Shown here in pieces: positions 63,633-64,000 of a stretch of 64,000 nt of DNA. Where the stretch lies: the NCBI RefSeq assembly GCF_006829085.1, contig NZ_BJTC01000002.1:124001-188000 (forward strand). Direction: 5' to 3'. Both the position numbers and the translations under genes were made by a program. The DNA comes from Chryseobacterium sp. ON_d1 (GTDB lineage Bacteria; Bacteroidota; Bacteroidia; Flavobacteriales; Weeksellaceae). Positions within the stretch are counted from its first letter, which is position 1; every line of letters starts with the position of its first letter. Below the pieces are notes generated by a model. The model was given only the letters and a program-made list of their open reading frames with translations. It did not search any database and was not told where the DNA came from.

Positions 63633-63783
63633 TTTTGGCTAAAGCTGTTGAATGACATTTGTAATTCTAAATGAGCTAAAGCCCATTTCTATTGATGATT
63701 ATTTTACATAAAGAAAATATTCAATAGGAGTGGGCTTTAGCCCGCTTGATTCTATAACATTCATTATTCGGCTTTAGCCAAAA
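63633..63783. repeat. Nested palindromic intergenic repeat
   Basis: Outer arms TTTTGGCTAAAGC (63633-63645) and GCTTTAGCCAAAA (63771-63783) are perfect; inner arms 63675-63695 and 63721-63741 match at 19 of 21 positions with both differences able to form G:U pairs. A degenerate relative is at 51634-51693. Confidence 0.7.
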
Positions 63784-63791
63784 CATAAAAA

Positions 63792-63814
63792 AGCTTCCAG
63801 TTTTACTGGAAGCT
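63792..63814 (-). terminator. Terminator of the KTSC-domain gene
   Basis: AGCTTCCAG (63792-63800) pairs with CTGGAAGCT (63806-63814), 5-base loop; T-rich on the minus strand after. Confidence 0.75.
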
Positions 63815-63838
63815 CTTATATATTGTAATGTAAAAAAA

Positions 63839-64000
63839 TTAATCTGCCATAGCCTCTCCGGACTTTCTATAAACGAAGTTTCCGTAGATGTGTCTTCTTG
63901 CAAAACGGCTTGGGGAATCAGCATTGATCATTTTGATATAGGTATTTCTTGGAACTCCCATATATTCATATATATTTCCGTTCAGATGCTGAACGGTCAA
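63839..64000 (-). CDS. KTSC domain protein, 3' part only
   Basis: The last 53 residues of a minus-strand gene that runs off the window. The visible sequence VQHLNGNIYEYMGVPRNTYIKM (shortened) with the later DSPSRFARRHIYGNFVYRK matches the KTSC domain, a small fold found at the end of lysyl-tRNA synthetases and as a free-standing protein (function unknown). The frame is open to the edge and ends with TAA at 63839-63841. The start lies outside. Confidence 0.75.
   Translation of the reverse strand: MTVQHLNGNIYEYMGVPRNTYIKMINADSPSRFARRHIYGNFVYRKSGEAMAD

Noticed and set aside
63721..63924. Minus-strand 67-residue ORF near the window end
   Set aside because: It overlaps the palindromic repeat, a terminator and the KTSC frame; the KTSC reading is better supported.

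Overview
The window is AT-rich chromosomal DNA of a Bacteroidota bacterium, most likely Chryseobacterium or a close relative in the Weeksellaceae. The evidence is recurrent Bacteroidota-type promoters (TTG/TTTG, about 19 bp, TAnnTTTG), three GLPGLI-family proteins, a giant secreted protein with a type B (gliding-motility/CHU_C) type IX secretion domain, a zinc-ligand-poor RecQ, DUF4180, CvfB and membrane-anchored AraC regulators. All assignments come from reading the sequence. No database search was run.

Layout. 1-6.2 kb: a DUF2867-type protein, a non-coding block of nested inverted repeats, then topoisomerase IV subunit B, a small membrane protein and topoisomerase IV subunit A. 6.2-9.9 kb: rhomboid protease, membrane-anchored AraC regulator and a coupled SDR/epimerase pair. 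9.9-12.0 kb (minus): a secreted L-type-lectin-like protein and a small secreted partner. 12.5-17.0 kb (minus): a likely operon of Sua5-family protein, CPBP protease, YaaA, PrmC, a serine-hydrolase lipoprotein and a DUF4180 protein. 17.05-17.34 kb: three identical initiator tRNA-fMet genes in tandem. 17.4-21.3 kb: small secreted proteins, a GLPGLI protein, and a coupled pair (2OG-Fe(II) oxygenase plus a stand-alone Ada-like zinc domain) that looks like DNA alkylation repair.

21.3-27.5 kb: a BlaI repressor and BlaR1-type M56 protease whose promoter is bracketed by inverted repeats, followed by two GLPGLI proteins around a sugar O-acetyltransferase and, convergently, a serine hydrolase. The BlaR1 protein has no penicillin-binding sensor domain, and its C-terminus is a charged helical repeat. 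This is the best candidate in the window for an incompletely described signalling system. 27.6-34 kb: transaldolase-like aldolase, a YdeI-like protein behind a heptanucleotide repeat, a TPR protein, PepE, a Cys-rich protein, a PBP4-type carboxypeptidase and a histidine kinase with a TTG start. 34-46 kb: M61 and M1 peptidases, TatC, KdsD, RecQ, a GT4 glycosyltransferase, a second membrane AraC regulator and a small membrane protein.

46.0-48.3 kb: two degraded copies of one IS5-like element, in the same orientation, flank a serine-hydrolase lipoprotein gene. 48.3-57.1 kb: a small Cys-motif protein, a cupin, dihydrolipoyl dehydrogenase, a DUF4476 protein, a small predicted outer-membrane protein, CvfB and the 1302-residue T9SS cargo. 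57.2-63.6 kb: a TetR regulator and a tripartite RND efflux operon (outer-membrane factor, adaptor, HAE-type pump), with repeated TetR operator candidates around the promoter. The window ends in a nested palindromic repeat and the 3' end of a minus-strand KTSC-domain gene.
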